This document shows positions 25,283-34,601 of a stretch of 47,551 bases of DNA, in pieces (position 1 is the first letter of the stretch; every line of letters begins with the position of its first letter). The notes below the pieces were generated by a model, which saw only the letters and a list, made by a program, of their open reading frames with translations, did not search any database and was not told the origin of the DNA. Made by a program: the position numbers and the translations under genes. The DNA comes from Treponema sp. (lineage in GTDB: Bacteria; Spirochaetota; Spirochaetia; Treponematales; Treponemataceae): NCBI GenBank assembly GCA_016292805.1, contig JAEDFM010000012.1, positions 1-47,551 on the forward strand, in the 5' to 3' direction.

Positions 25283-25687
25283 TTACTGGCAATCAGGACA
25301 TAAACCCCAGATGTAAGTCTGAACTTTACTTTGTGTAAAGCCTTCTGGCAGTTCTGGGGTATTTTTTTTGTTGTCAAAAATATCAATGATTTTGCAGCAT
25401 TTAAGGCATTTAAAATGCTTGTGCTCTGAAATATCAGCATCAAAGCGAAGCTTATCATCTTCTATTTTAATGGACTGAACCAGTTTTTTTTCTTCGAATA
25501 ATTTAAGTGTATTGTAAACAGTTGTTTTAGAAAGGGTAGCATAATCTGGGGCTAAGTCAGCATATATAGTTTCAATATCAGGATGTACAGGATGCTGGCA
25601 TAAATAGGCATAAATAGCTACGCGCTGAACAGATGGTCGTATACCTGCATCATTTAATTTTTGACTGTAATTTGCTGTAGAAATCAA
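25283..25687 (-). CDS. perR: Fur-family peroxide-responsive repressor (PerR-like)
   Basis: The 134-residue protein begins with TTG, preceded by AAAGGA at a good distance. It has the winged helix (YATLSKTTVYNTLKLFEEKKLV), the Fur/PerR metal region RFDADISEHKHFKC, and two CxxC pairs (CLKC, CPDC) for structural zinc. Positions corresponding to PerR regulatory ligands (His in HPVHPD, Asp and His in FDADISEHKH, Asp in IDIFDN) are filled, favouring PerR over Fur, but the distinction is inference. PerR loses DNA binding when Fe2+ and H2O2 oxidise its histidines. Two matching operator dyads lie in its upstream region. Confidence 0.82.
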   Translation of the reverse strand: MISTANYSQKLNDAGIRPSVQRVAIYAYLCQHPVHPDIETIYADLAPDYATLSKTTVYNTLKLFEEKKLVQSIKIEDDKLRFDADISEHKHFKCLKCCKIIDIFDNKKNTPELPEGFTQSKVQTYIWGLCPDCQ

Positions 25688-25713
25688 AATTTGTTCCTTT
25701 TATAAAAATGTAA

Positions 25714-25725
25714 TTATTACAATAA
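25714..25725. promoter_or_regulatory. PerR-like box overlapping the perR promoter
   Basis: The dyad TTATTACAATAA overlaps the -10 element of the likely minus-strand perR promoter (-10 TATTAT at 25722-25727; -35 TTGCTT at 25745-25750; spacer 17). It resembles the AT-rich PerR box of Gram-positive bacteria. It suggests autoregulation. Confidence 0.6.
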
Positions 25726-25782
25726 TATATTAATGTTAATAAAAAAGCAAATATAAAAAAAAGTAATAAATAACTATTATTT

Positions 25783-25811
25783 TTGTATTTATTACAATAA
25801 TAGTATATAAT
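25783..25811 (+). promoter_or_regulatory. Promoter of the chemoreceptor gene with embedded PerR-like box
   Basis: TTGTAT (25783-25788) and TATAAT (25806-25811) are exactly 17 bases apart. The second copy of TTATTACAATAA (25789-25800) fills most of the spacer, so a bound repressor would block RNA polymerase. The ATG follows at 25893. Confidence 0.65.
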
Positions 25812-25892
25812 TTTACATTGAGAATAAAATAAAATATTTAATAATTGTACATTGTCGGGAATATAGAGAAAATTATTTTAGAGTAGGTAGAA

Positions 25893-27974
25893 ATGAAAAA
25901 AAATCCAATTAGTCTTAAAAATCGAATTGCTTTTCGATACACATCTATTATGAGTATAACTTTGCTTGTTTTGTGTGTAGTTTTAATCACTGTAATGGCA
26001 CGGGTTATTGGTACACAGGTAAAACAGACAACTTATACTTTGTCTGAAAACATTGTTGCTGGTCGTGCAGATGAAATTTCAAACTGGGCGGAAATCTATA
26101 GAAATGATTTACGCATTTATTCAGAAGCAGATATAAACAAAACTGGTGATGAACAGCAGGTTATTGAATGGCTTCAGTCAAGACCTGACCTTCGCAATAA
26201 AGATTATGACTATATGTTCTTCTGTACTAAGGATGGTACTTCATATCGTGATACAGGTTTGGTAGGTGCTAAAGGTGCTCTTGTTGAACGAGAATATTAC
26301 AAAGCCATAATGAATAATAATAAAGATGTTTATTTGGGATCAATGGTACTTTCTAAAACTTCAAAACAATTCGTAGTTCCTATTGCAAGAGCTGCAAAAG
26401 ATGCTGATGGAAATACTTTTGGTTTTTATGTAGGTATGCTTGGATTTAAATTCCTTCAGGATAAACTGGCCGATTTTAATGTAGGTGAAACTGGTTATTT
26501 CTTCCTTCTTGATGCAGATACAACAATTATTGCACATCCTGATGAAGATATGTTCCTTCGCAATTTTAAGGATGATGATGTTATTACTCACATTGTAAAA
26601 TCCAAAAGTGATGTTGGTATTGATTATGTACTTAATGATAAACCTGTACATCTTTCATTCTGTCCTGTAAAAGGAACAAACTGGACAATTGTTATGTCAG
26701 AAGATATTTCAGAAATATTACTTCCTGTAAAATATGCCAGAACTCTTGTAATTATTTTTATGATTACAATGGTAGGTATTATTGCAGTTTTGTTTATCTT
26801 TATTATTCATAAGCTTGTAAAACGTATTTCTGCAGTAAACTCAATGATTGATACACTTTCTACAGGTGAAGCCGACTTAACCGTTCAGCTTCCTATTAAG
26901 CATAACGATGAAATTGGTGCTCTTGCAGGTGCTATGAATCGCTTCCTTACAAAGTTCCGCTCAATTATGAGTACTGTAAAGGATTCTGAAAATCAGCTGG
27001 AAGAAGCTGGTAGTATACTTACAAATGAAATTTCAAATACAACTTCAACTGTTGATCAGATGGCTGGTAATATTCGTCTTGTAAATGTTCAGGTTCAGGC
27101 ACAGGCACAGGCTGTAGACAGTTCATCATCTGCTATTGAAGAAATTTCTGCTAATATTGATTCTTTGGATCGTATGATTCAGAGTCAGGCTGCAAATGTA
27201 GTAGAAGCTTCTGCTGCAGTTGAACAGATGATAGGAAACATTAATGCTGTAGATTCTTCGGTTTCAAAAATGGCTGGAGAATTCGGATTGCTTGAAGGCG
27301 ATACAAAAAATGGTATTGAAAAGAATTCTGTTGTAAATGCACTTATTCAGAGAATTGCAACTCAGTCAACTTCTATGGTAGATGCCAACTCAATTATTCA
27401 GAGTATTGCAGAGCAGACAAACCTTCTTGCTATGAATGCGGCAATTGAAGCTGCCCATGCTGGCGAAGCCGGTCGTGGATTTGCCGTAGTTGCTGATGAA
27501 ATTCGTAAGTTGGCTGAAACTTCTGCTGAACAGTCTACAAAGATTGGAGAAGAACTTACAAACATTCAGTCTGGTATTAATCAGGTTGTTGCAGCTTCTT
27601 CTGAATCTGAAAAATCTTTCCAGGCTGTATCTGGCCGCATTGGTTCAACTGGTGAACTTGTAGAACAGATTCGTGCTGCAATGGAAGAACAGCAGGCTGG
27701 TTCACAGCAGATTCTTGAAGCTTTACAGACAATGAATAACAGTACATCAGAAGTTCGTGGTGCTGCCGAAGAAATGACTCGCGGCGGACAGCTTATTATG
27801 AATGATGTAAAAGAACTTCAGTCTTCTATGGAAAATATTACTTCTGCTGTAAAAGAAATTACAGATGGAACTGAATATGTAAATGATTCTGCCAATAAAC
27901 TTAAAGAAATTTCATGTGCATTGGAAGAATCTATTAATAATATTGGAAACGATGTAAACCAGTTTAAGGTTTAA
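25893..27974 (+). CDS. Methyl-accepting chemotaxis protein with Cache sensor
   Basis: A 693-residue receptor. A short cytoplasmic N-terminus and transmembrane helix (about 17-40) precede a periplasmic double-Cache domain (about 41-280; DYMFFCTKDGTSYRDTG, YYKAIMNNNKDVYLGS, GETGYFFLLDADTTIIAHPDE). A second helix (about 284-308), HAMP linker and the cytoplasmic signalling hairpin follow. The hairpin tip EQTNLLAMNAAIEAAHAGEAGRG starts at residue 507, with Gln/Glu methylation-type helices on both sides. There is no C-terminal pentapeptide for CheR/CheB tethering. dCache domains sense small molecules such as amino acids or carboxylates; the ligand is unknown. The promoter contains a PerR-like operator, tying expression to oxidative stress. 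Confidence 0.95.
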   Translation: MKKNPISLKNRIAFRYTSIMSITLLVLCVVLITVMARVIGTQVKQTTYTLSENIVAGRADEISNWAEIYRNDLRIYSEADINKTGDEQQVIEWLQSRPDLRNKDYDYMFFCTKDGTSYRDTGLVGAKGALVEREYYKAIMNNNKDVYLGSMVLSKTSKQFVVPIARAAKDADGNTFGFYVGMLGFKFLQDKLADFNVGETGYFFLLDADTTIIAHPDEDMFLRNFKDDDVITHIVKSKSDVGIDYVLNDKPVHLSFCPVKGTNWTIVMSEDISEILLPVKYARTLVIIFMITMVGIIAVLFIFIIHKLVKRISAVNSMIDTLSTGEADLTVQLPIKHNDEIGALAGAMNRFLTKFRSIMSTVKDSENQLEEAGSILTNEISNTTSTVDQMAGNIRLVNVQVQAQAQAVDSSSSAIEEISANIDSLDRMIQSQAANVVEASAAVEQMIGNINAVDSSVSKMAGEFGLLEGDTKNGIEKNSVVNALIQRIATQSTSMVDANSIIQSIAEQTNLLAMNAAIEAAHAGEAGRGFAVVADEIRKLAETSAEQSTKIGEELTNIQSGINQVVAASSESEKSFQAVSGRIGSTGELVEQIRAAMEEQQAGSQQILEALQTMNNSTSEVRGAAEEMTRGGQLIMNDVKELQSSMENITSAVKEITDGTEYVNDSANKLKEISCALEESINNIGNDVNQFKV

Positions 27975-28006
27975 TCAAAATAATTCATTGTGTGGCGAGG
28001 GCGAAT

Positions 28007-29122
28007 GTGGCTGACTTATTTAATTATCTGGAATGGCGGGGTGATATTACTCTAGATCAGGTTCCTTTTAATAAAGTGGATGCTTTGCTATTCGCTCTCG
28101 TTTCATACAATATTTTTGACAATCTTGTTCCTTCAGATTTTAAAACTCAGATTTCCATGAACGAGGTGCTGGAAAGATTCAGACAGGCACCAGACCTTGA
28201 AGAACGTAAAGATATAGGTGCAATGATAAATGAACGCACTTATGATGTATTTGAACAGGCTGCAATATCTTTACGGTTTTGTGGGCTTACAGTTTGCGGT
28301 TATCGTTCAATAATCGATCTTGAAAAGGTAGAGCAGTTCGCTGCCATCACTTTTATTTACAACAACATTAATTATATTGTTTACCGCGGTACAGACGACA
28401 CTGTAGTTGGATGGAAAGAAGACTTTAATATTTCCTATCTTCCGCAAATTCCTTCTCAATCAGATGCTATAAAATATTTTGAAGAGGCTGCTTCTGTTCT
28501 TAAAGGAAAGTTTGTTCTTATAGGTCATTCAAAAGGTGGAAACCTTGTAGTAAATACGGCTGTAAGTTGTAAATCTAAATTACAGAAAAAAATTCATCAG
28601 TTGTATAATTTTGATGGCCCTGGTTTTTCAAAAGAGTTTTACATTAAAAAAGAGTATTTAAATATTCAGGACAGACTTTATTCTTTCTATCCCGGATTTT
28701 CTATTGTTGGTATGATTTTTAATCATCCACAAAATTTTGAAATTGTTCATTGCGACGGTTTTGCAATCAATCAGCATGATCCTTTAACCTGGCAAATTAA
28801 GGGTGGGGATTTTGAGCACGAAAAGGATTTTACTTCAGAAAGTAAATTCTTTTACAGAACCTTTAACGATTGGGTAAGTATAATTGACAGTGAAAAGCGG
28901 GAAAAACTTGTAAATGCCTTGTTCGGTATCATTGAAGCTTCTGAATATAAAACAAATAAAGAGCTTGTAAAAAATAGACTTAAAGCTTCTGCCAGAATGA
29001 TAGATGCTTTTGCCAAACAGGATAAACAGACAAAAAGTGAAATTCATAAAATGGTAAGAATTTTACATCAGACAGTAAAAGACAGTATTCCAATGCTTAG
29101 TCTTATAAATGTAAATAAATAG
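28007..29122 (+). CDS. Lipase-like alpha/beta hydrolase (DUF2974/Mbeg1-like)
   Basis: GTG 28007 is chosen over GTG 27992 because GAGGGC lies just ahead and the protein then starts MADLFNYLEWRGDITLDQ, the usual beginning of this family. The 371-residue product contains the nucleophile elbow GHSKGG within FVLIGHSKGGNLVVNTAV, the oxyanion/strand region YIVYRGTDDTVVGWKEDF and a later acidic/His region (PLTWQIKGG, FEHEKDF). The family consists of cytoplasmic serine hydrolases of unknown substrate, widespread in Firmicutes and spirochaetes. It follows the chemoreceptor by 32 bases and may be co-transcribed with it and with the FHA gene. Confidence 0.8.
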   Translation: MADLFNYLEWRGDITLDQVPFNKVDALLFALVSYNIFDNLVPSDFKTQISMNEVLERFRQAPDLEERKDIGAMINERTYDVFEQAAISLRFCGLTVCGYRSIIDLEKVEQFAAITFIYNNINYIVYRGTDDTVVGWKEDFNISYLPQIPSQSDAIKYFEEAASVLKGKFVLIGHSKGGNLVVNTAVSCKSKLQKKIHQLYNFDGPGFSKEFYIKKEYLNIQDRLYSFYPGFSIVGMIFNHPQNFEIVHCDGFAINQHDPLTWQIKGGDFEHEKDFTSESKFFYRTFNDWVSIIDSEKREKLVNALFGIIEASEYKTNKELVKNRLKASARMIDAFAKQDKQTKSEIHKMVRILHQTVKDSIPMLSLINVNK

Positions 29123-29160
29123 ATTTGCCAATACAGTTTTTAGGGACTATAATTAAATTT

Positions 29161-29505
29161 ATGAGTGATACAACTATCGTAACAAGCAGTCCTGTAGGAC
29201 AGCATCTTGATGCAATTGGTGAAGGAAAACCTGCATCTTATTTGATGATTAATAATAAGAAAGTTGAACTGGTGGCAAAGATTACAATCGGGCGCGATAC
29301 AGATAATGATGTAGTTATTGATAACAAGCTTGCCAGCCGTCATCATGCTATGATTCAAAAGATTAAAGATGCATATTTTCTAAAAGATGTTGGAAGTACA
29401 AATGGTACTTTTGTAAATGGGCGTAAACTTCCAGCAGACAAATACATTAAATTACAGCCAGGTGACAAAATTACCATTGGTAATATGAATCTGGTTATTT
29501 CGTAA
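29161..29505 (+). CDS. FHA-domain protein
   Basis: A 114-residue single forkhead-associated domain, with IGRDTDNDVVID, SRHHA and the DVGSTNGTFVNGRKL loop, all the residues needed to bind phosphothreonine. ATG 29161 is the first good start; an upstream TTG would add unrelated residues. FHA proteins read Ser/Thr kinase signals, and a Hanks-type kinase and a PPP phosphatase follow in the same direction within 1.1 kb. It is therefore likely a substrate or reader of that kinase. The short Thr-rich N-terminus (DTTIVTSS) offers phosphorylation sites, as in GarA-like proteins. Confidence 0.9.
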   Translation: MSDTTIVTSSPVGQHLDAIGEGKPASYLMINNKKVELVAKITIGRDTDNDVVIDNKLASRHHAMIQKIKDAYFLKDVGSTNGTFVNGRKLPADKYIKLQPGDKITIGNMNLVIS

Positions 29506-29511
29506 TACTTA

Positions 29512-30552
29512 ATGCAGAAAAAACTATTAGAAGTACAGAAAATCCTTAAATTAACAGGGCTTCCTTCTCATGATGAAGTATTTGATTTATGCAATGCAGC
29601 AAGTACAATTCTTGAAAATGAAAAAGATGATTACAGACCTTTATCAGACAGCTTCGCTGCGGGAAGTTTGCTGGATTTCAGAAGTAAAAATCTTCCTGTA
29701 ATTGTAGTACCAGATATTCATGCCCGTCCGGATTTTCTTTTAAACATTATAAATTTTGTTCTCCCAGAAGGTTTTATTCCTAAAGTAAAGAAGAATTACA
29801 CAGTTTTTCAAGCACTTTCTAAGGGGTATATTCGTGTTATTTGCGTGGGAGATGCGCTGCACACCGAATTAAACACAAAAGAAAGATGGCTTGCTGCCAT
29901 GGAAGAGTTTAATAAAGAAATCTATACAGGTCCTGCTATTTCTGCAGAAATGCTGGAAGGTATGAAAACTATTTGTGCTCTTATGAAACTTAAAGAACTT
30001 TTCCCAAAGCATTTTCATTTTTTAAAAGGTAATCATGAAAATATTACGAACCGGAGTGGTCATGGGGATTTTGCCTTCCGCAAATTTGCTAACGAAGGAT
30101 ATATGGTCAGGGAATTTATCCATGAATTTTATGGGGATGATATTCTTTATCTTTTAAGTTGTGTTGAAAATGCCATGCCATTAATGGCAGTTACAGGAAA
30201 TTGTGTGATTTCTCATGCGGAGCCTAAAACAGGATTTACCTTGCATCAGATAATTAATGCTCGTGAATATGCAGATGTAGTTGCTGGTTTAACCTGGACA
30301 GCAAACGATGATGCTGAGAAGGGAAGTGTTGAACAGGTAATTGCAAATATCTGCGGACCTGTTATGGTTCCAAGATTTGTGTATCTTGCTGGCCATCGTC
30401 CTGTAAAAGACAACTACGCATTAAGACAGAACAATCAATTTATACAGATTCACAATCCTGCAAAAGAAAATATTTGTTTAGTATATAAAAACAGAAAATT
30501 TAATCCAGAAACTGATATAATAAATGTAGATAGCGAGGCAAAAGATGAGTAG
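29512..30552 (+). CDS. PPP-type serine/threonine phosphatase (metallophosphoesterase fold)
   Basis: A 346-residue protein starting six bases after the FHA stop. Metal-site motifs appear in order: VVPDIHARPD (DxH), CVGDALHTE (GDxxH variant), LKGNHENI (GNHE), ISHAEP and AGHRPV. This is the PPP/metallophosphoesterase pattern with long insertions. Placed between an FHA reader and a Hanks-type kinase, and overlapping the kinase gene by eight bases, it most probably removes phosphates added by that kinase. A bis(5'-nucleosyl) or other small-molecule phosphatase is a less likely alternative. It has no signal or membrane segment, so it acts in the cytoplasm. Confidence 0.82.
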   Translation: MQKKLLEVQKILKLTGLPSHDEVFDLCNAASTILENEKDDYRPLSDSFAAGSLLDFRSKNLPVIVVPDIHARPDFLLNIINFVLPEGFIPKVKKNYTVFQALSKGYIRVICVGDALHTELNTKERWLAAMEEFNKEIYTGPAISAEMLEGMKTICALMKLKELFPKHFHFLKGNHENITNRSGHGDFAFRKFANEGYMVREFIHEFYGDDILYLLSCVENAMPLMAVTGNCVISHAEPKTGFTLHQIINAREYADVVAGLTWTANDDAEKGSVEQVIANICGPVMVPRFVYLAGHRPVKDNYALRQNNQFIQIHNPAKENICLVYKNRKFNPETDIINVDSEAKDE

Positions 30553-32173
30553 TGAAATTCCTGAAATGATTGGTAAATACAAGGTACAGGGAATAATTGC
30601 AAAAGGCGGAATGGGTGTTGTTTATAAAGCAATTCATCCATCTTTAAAACGTTATGTAGTAATTAAAAAAATGACTGCCCGCAATAAATCTGGAAATGCT
30701 GAACGCTTTAAAAAAGAAGCTCAGATTCTTCTGGATTTACAGAGTCCTTACATCGTTCATCTTTTTGATTATTTTACAGAAGGCGGTTACCGCTACATGG
30801 TTGAAGAACTGGTAGACGGCTATGCCCTTGATAAGCTTGTAAACCGTCAGTGTGCGCTACCAGTTCCTCTTGCTATGCTTATTATGCAGGATTCCTGCTT
30901 TGCATTAAAATATGCGCACTCTAAAGAAATTGTGCACCGTGATATTAAACCTGGAAATATTCTTATTTCTAAACGGGGCGAAATTAAGCTGGCAGATTTT
31001 GGTATTGCATCAGATTCTCAGGAAGAAGACACTCTTACTCAAAGTGGTGTAGCTTTAGGAACTCCAGCTTATATGCCGCCAGAGCAGTTTGAAAATTCGG
31101 CAACAGTAGATAGCCGTGCTGATATCTATGCTTTGGGAATTATGCTTTATGAAATGATAACAGGTACAAAGCCATATCCTGGAACCTTTAGTGTTGAAAC
31201 TTTGAATACTATCAAAAAGGGTAAATATATTCATCCTTCAAAAATAGATAAAACTATTCCAAAACAGGTTGAAAAACTTATCCATAAAATGATTCGTCCA
31301 AATGCTAAAAAACGATACCAGACAATAGATCAGGTTTTGCGTCAGGTAAAAAAATATCTTAAGCATTACGACACACATGAAATTAGAGTTCAGCTGGCTA
31401 AATCTGTAATTGCAACTAAACAGTATACTTTCCCAGAATTTGTACAGAAAGATAGAAAAGTCCGTATTGCCCGTAAAACCATAATTTCTGTGGCTGCTGT
31501 AGCTGCAGTTTGTTTTGGCGCATGGAAAAGCGGTCTTGTTCATCATTTTGTATTGCGCCCTATATATAAGCCTGTAACTTTTGAAGTAGTTATGCCTCGT
31601 TCTTTATTTAATCAGATGGATCTTCCAATGAAGATTTCAATTTATGAAAATGATAATAAAGATTTTCCTCTAGTAAATGGAGCAGTTCGTAATTTTAATG
31701 TAAAGGGAACTAAGTTTTACGAATATATCTATAATACTCGGGATGGAATTGAACACGATAGACCAGCTTCAATAAATAAAACCTATTCTATGATGCCTGT
31801 ATGGCTTAGAAAAGGTGATTATCGTGCCAAAATTGTAGTAGGACCTTATGTATGGTGGAAAAGCTTTACAGTTAATGATGATCCTTTTGTTTATACAATG
31901 GATTTCTTAAAAAATATGAAACGACCTTTGAATATTCAGCCATATGCTTTTGATTCAGAGACTATGGAAAATATTACAGAAGAAGCTGTATTTAAAATCA
32001 ATTATAAAAATAAATGGGTTGATTTTGCAGAGATTCCACAGGAAGAGTTACATTCTGCAACAGTATGGAAAATTAAGGCCAGTTGCGAAGGTTATTCAGA
32101 TGAAATATTCTCTCTGTTGATTGACTGGTATCAGGATCAGTTAATTGTATCTGCTTCACTGAAAAAACTCTAA
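30545..32173 (+). CDS. Hanks-type Ser/Thr protein kinase, membrane anchored
   Basis: A 542-residue protein. The kinase domain (10-265) has the Gly loop AKGGMGVVYKA, catalytic Lys41 (VIKK), the catalytic loop HRDIKPGN (Asp133), DFG at 151-153 and the GTPAYMPPEQ activation-segment end. A linker and one transmembrane helix (about 310-328) precede a ~210-residue extracytoplasmic domain with no PASTA repeats (PVTFEVVMPRSLFNQ, VNDDPFVYTMDF). Most PknB relatives sense peptidoglycan fragments with PASTA domains; here a different, unrecognised sensor takes that place. Overlap with the phosphatase gene and closeness to FHA form a signalling cassette. A separate PASTA protein is encoded at 41757-42803. 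Confidence 0.95.
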   Translation: MSSEIPEMIGKYKVQGIIAKGGMGVVYKAIHPSLKRYVVIKKMTARNKSGNAERFKKEAQILLDLQSPYIVHLFDYFTEGGYRYMVEELVDGYALDKLVNRQCALPVPLAMLIMQDSCFALKYAHSKEIVHRDIKPGNILISKRGEIKLADFGIASDSQEEDTLTQSGVALGTPAYMPPEQFENSATVDSRADIYALGIMLYEMITGTKPYPGTFSVETLNTIKKGKYIHPSKIDKTIPKQVEKLIHKMIRPNAKKRYQTIDQVLRQVKKYLKHYDTHEIRVQLAKSVIATKQYTFPEFVQKDRKVRIARKTIISVAAVAAVCFGAWKSGLVHHFVLRPIYKPVTFEVVMPRSLFNQMDLPMKISIYENDNKDFPLVNGAVRNFNVKGTKFYEYIYNTRDGIEHDRPASINKTYSMMPVWLRKGDYRAKIVVGPYVWWKSFTVNDDPFVYTMDFLKNMKRPLNIQPYAFDSETMENITEEAVFKINYKNKWVDFAEIPQEELHSATVWKIKASCEGYSDEIFSLLIDWYQDQLIVSASLKKL

Positions 32174-32213
32174 TTTTATTGATTTTCAAAGATTTTCTTA
32201 TTATCTTTAAATT

Positions 32214-34601
32214 ATGAAATCTGATGATGATATTTTCAACTCAATAGTACCCGGCGACCAGATGTTGCCGGAAAAACTTACAATTGTGCCTCTTGCCGGT
32301 CGTCCTGTTTTTCCAGGAATCTTTACTCCTTTAATGATTAATGCTCCTGATGATGTAAAGGCTGTAGAAGAAGCTTTTTATAAAGAAGGATTTATAGGTA
32401 TTTCTATGTTAAAAAATGATGTAGAAAAACCTGGAATTAACGATATCTGTAAAATTGGTACTGCTGCCAGAATTATAAAAAAGGTTAATTTGCCTGACGG
32501 TGGAATCAATATTTTTATTTCTACTGTAAAACGATTTAAAATCAATAAAACTATAAGTGCCAGTGCGCCAATGGTGGCTGGTGTTGATTATCTTGAAGAA
32601 GAAGAAAGCGATACCTTTGAAGTAAAAGCATTGACTCGTGCTCTTATTAGCGAAATGAAGGAAGTTAGCGAAAACAATCCTTTGTTTACAGAAGAAATGC
32701 GTTTGAACATGGTTAATATTGATAACCCTGGAAAAATTGCAGACTTTATAGCTTCAATCCTCAATGTTGATAAAGATGAACAGCAGAAGATTCTGGAAAC
32801 TGTAAACATTAGACAGAGAATGGAACAGGTTCTTGTTTTCATTAAGCGAGAGCAGGAGCTTTTGCGGGTTCAGAAGAAAATACAGTCAGAAATCAATAAT
32901 CGTGTTGAAAAAAATCAACGGGAATATTTCCTCCGTGAAGAATTAAAAGCTATTCAGGATGAACTTGGAGAAAACGGTGATGGTTCCCAGAATGATTATC
33001 AGAAATTCAAACAGAAAATTGAAGCATTAGAATTTGAAGGTGAAATTAAGGAAACAGTTTTCAGTGAGCTGGAAAAATTTAATCTTATGGATCCAAATTC
33101 TGGTGAATATATTGGTACCCGTAATTTCCTTGAACTTATTACTCAGCTTCCCTGGAAGGATAGTGGTGATGAAAGTTATGAGCTTTCTAAAGCAAAGGAA
33201 ATTCTTGAAGATGACCATTTTGGACTTGATGATGTAAAAAAACGAATTGTGGAATATCTGGCAGTACGCAAATTAAAACAGGACAAAAAAGGTTCTATTC
33301 TTCTTTTAGTAGGGCCTCCTGGTGTTGGTAAAACAAGTATTGGGAAATCTATTGCTGCAGCCATGAATAAGCCGTTCTACCGTTTTAGTGTTGGTGGTAT
33401 GCATGATGAAAGCGAAATAAAAGGTCACCGTCGTACTTATATTGGTGCAATGCCAGGGAAAATTATTCAGGGCTTGAAAATTACAAAAGATAATTCTCCA
33501 GTCTTCATGATTGATGAAGTTGATAAGATGAATGCTTCTGCTCAAGGGGATCCATCTGCTGCGTTACTGGAAGTGCTGGACCCAGAACAGAATGTTAATT
33601 TCCGTGATAATTATCTGGATTTGCCATTTGATGTTTCTAAGGTATTCTTTATTCTTACGGCCAACAGTCTTGATACAATTCCAGGTCCACTTCGTGACCG
33701 TGCAGAAATAATTCAACTTTCTGGATATATTGATCAGGAAAAACTTGAAATTGCAAAAAAATACCTCATTCCAAAAAATCTTGCAAAGAATGGATTAAAG
33801 AAAAATCAGGTTAAATATACAAAGGCTGCTTTGCTTAAAATTGCAGAAGAATATGCCCGGGAATCTGGTGTTCGTCATTATGAAAAGCAGCTTGATAAAA
33901 TTCACAGAAAGATTGTAACCGAAATTGTTACAAACAACGAACTTTCTTCTAAGTCTGAAAGCTTTGCTCAGTATACAATTGATGCAGATGATTTGTTCAA
34001 ATATTTAGGCAAACCTGATTTTGATGAAAGTCAGATTAAAGCTGCTTCAGTTCCAGGAACAGCAATTGGTCTTGCCTGGACTAGTATGGGTGGAGATACA
34101 CTTTTAATTGAAGCAACCAGCTTTGCAGGAAAGGGTGGTCTTGTTCTTACCGGTCAGATGGGCGATGTAATGAAAGAATCTTCACAGATTGCTTTTGACT
34201 GGGTTCGTAAATATGTTGTGGAACACAATATTGTAAAAGCTGAATGGTTTGATGAAAATATTGTTCACCTTCATATACCAGAAGGTGCTACTCCAAAAGA
34301 TGGTCCTTCTGCTGGTGTTACTATGGCAACAACTTTCCTTTCTTTATTTATGAAGAAGGTAATTAAAAAGAATCTTGCTATGACAGGTGAACTTTCCCTT
34401 ACAGGTCAGGTTTTGCCTATTGGTGGATTGCGTGAAAAAACTGTTGCTGCAAAGCGTAACAAAATTAAGACTATTATAATTCCTAAGGCTAATGAAAGAG
34501 ACCTTGATGAAATTCCTGATAATGTAAAAGCCGGAATTACATTTAAGCCTGTTTCTAATGTAATGGAAGTATTAGAAATTGCATTAGGAGTAAAAGACTA
34601 A
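32214..34601 (+). CDS. lon: ATP-dependent Lon protease
   Basis: A full-length 795-residue LonA: N-terminal substrate-binding domain (VPLAGRPVFPGIFTPL), coiled-coil region, AAA+ module with Walker A GPPGVGKTS, FMIDEVDKM Walker B and the ESEIKGHRRTYIGAMPG loop, and a C-terminal protease domain with Ser699 (PKDGPSAGVT) and Lys742 (GGLREKT) as the catalytic dyad. It degrades misfolded and some regulatory proteins in the cytoplasm. The start ATG follows a 40-base gap after the kinase gene. Its stop overlaps the next ATG by one base, so the HAD hydrolase is translated from the same message. Confidence 0.97.
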   Translation: MKSDDDIFNSIVPGDQMLPEKLTIVPLAGRPVFPGIFTPLMINAPDDVKAVEEAFYKEGFIGISMLKNDVEKPGINDICKIGTAARIIKKVNLPDGGINIFISTVKRFKINKTISASAPMVAGVDYLEEEESDTFEVKALTRALISEMKEVSENNPLFTEEMRLNMVNIDNPGKIADFIASILNVDKDEQQKILETVNIRQRMEQVLVFIKREQELLRVQKKIQSEINNRVEKNQREYFLREELKAIQDELGENGDGSQNDYQKFKQKIEALEFEGEIKETVFSELEKFNLMDPNSGEYIGTRNFLELITQLPWKDSGDESYELSKAKEILEDDHFGLDDVKKRIVEYLAVRKLKQDKKGSILLLVGPPGVGKTSIGKSIAAAMNKPFYRFSVGGMHDESEIKGHRRTYIGAMPGKIIQGLKITKDNSPVFMIDEVDKMNASAQGDPSAALLEVLDPEQNVNFRDNYLDLPFDVSKVFFILTANSLDTIPGPLRDRAEIIQLSGYIDQEKLEIAKKYLIPKNLAKNGLKKNQVKYTKAALLKIAEEYARESGVRHYEKQLDKIHRKIVTEIVTNNELSSKSESFAQYTIDADDLFKYLGKPDFDESQIKAASVPGTAIGLAWTSMGGDTLLIEATSFAGKGGLVLTGQMGDVMKESSQIAFDWVRKYVVEHNIVKAEWFDENIVHLHIPEGATPKDGPSAGVTMATTFLSLFMKKVIKKNLAMTGELSLTGQVLPIGGLREKTVAAKRNKIKTIIIPKANERDLDEIPDNVKAGITFKPVSNVMEVLEIALGVKD

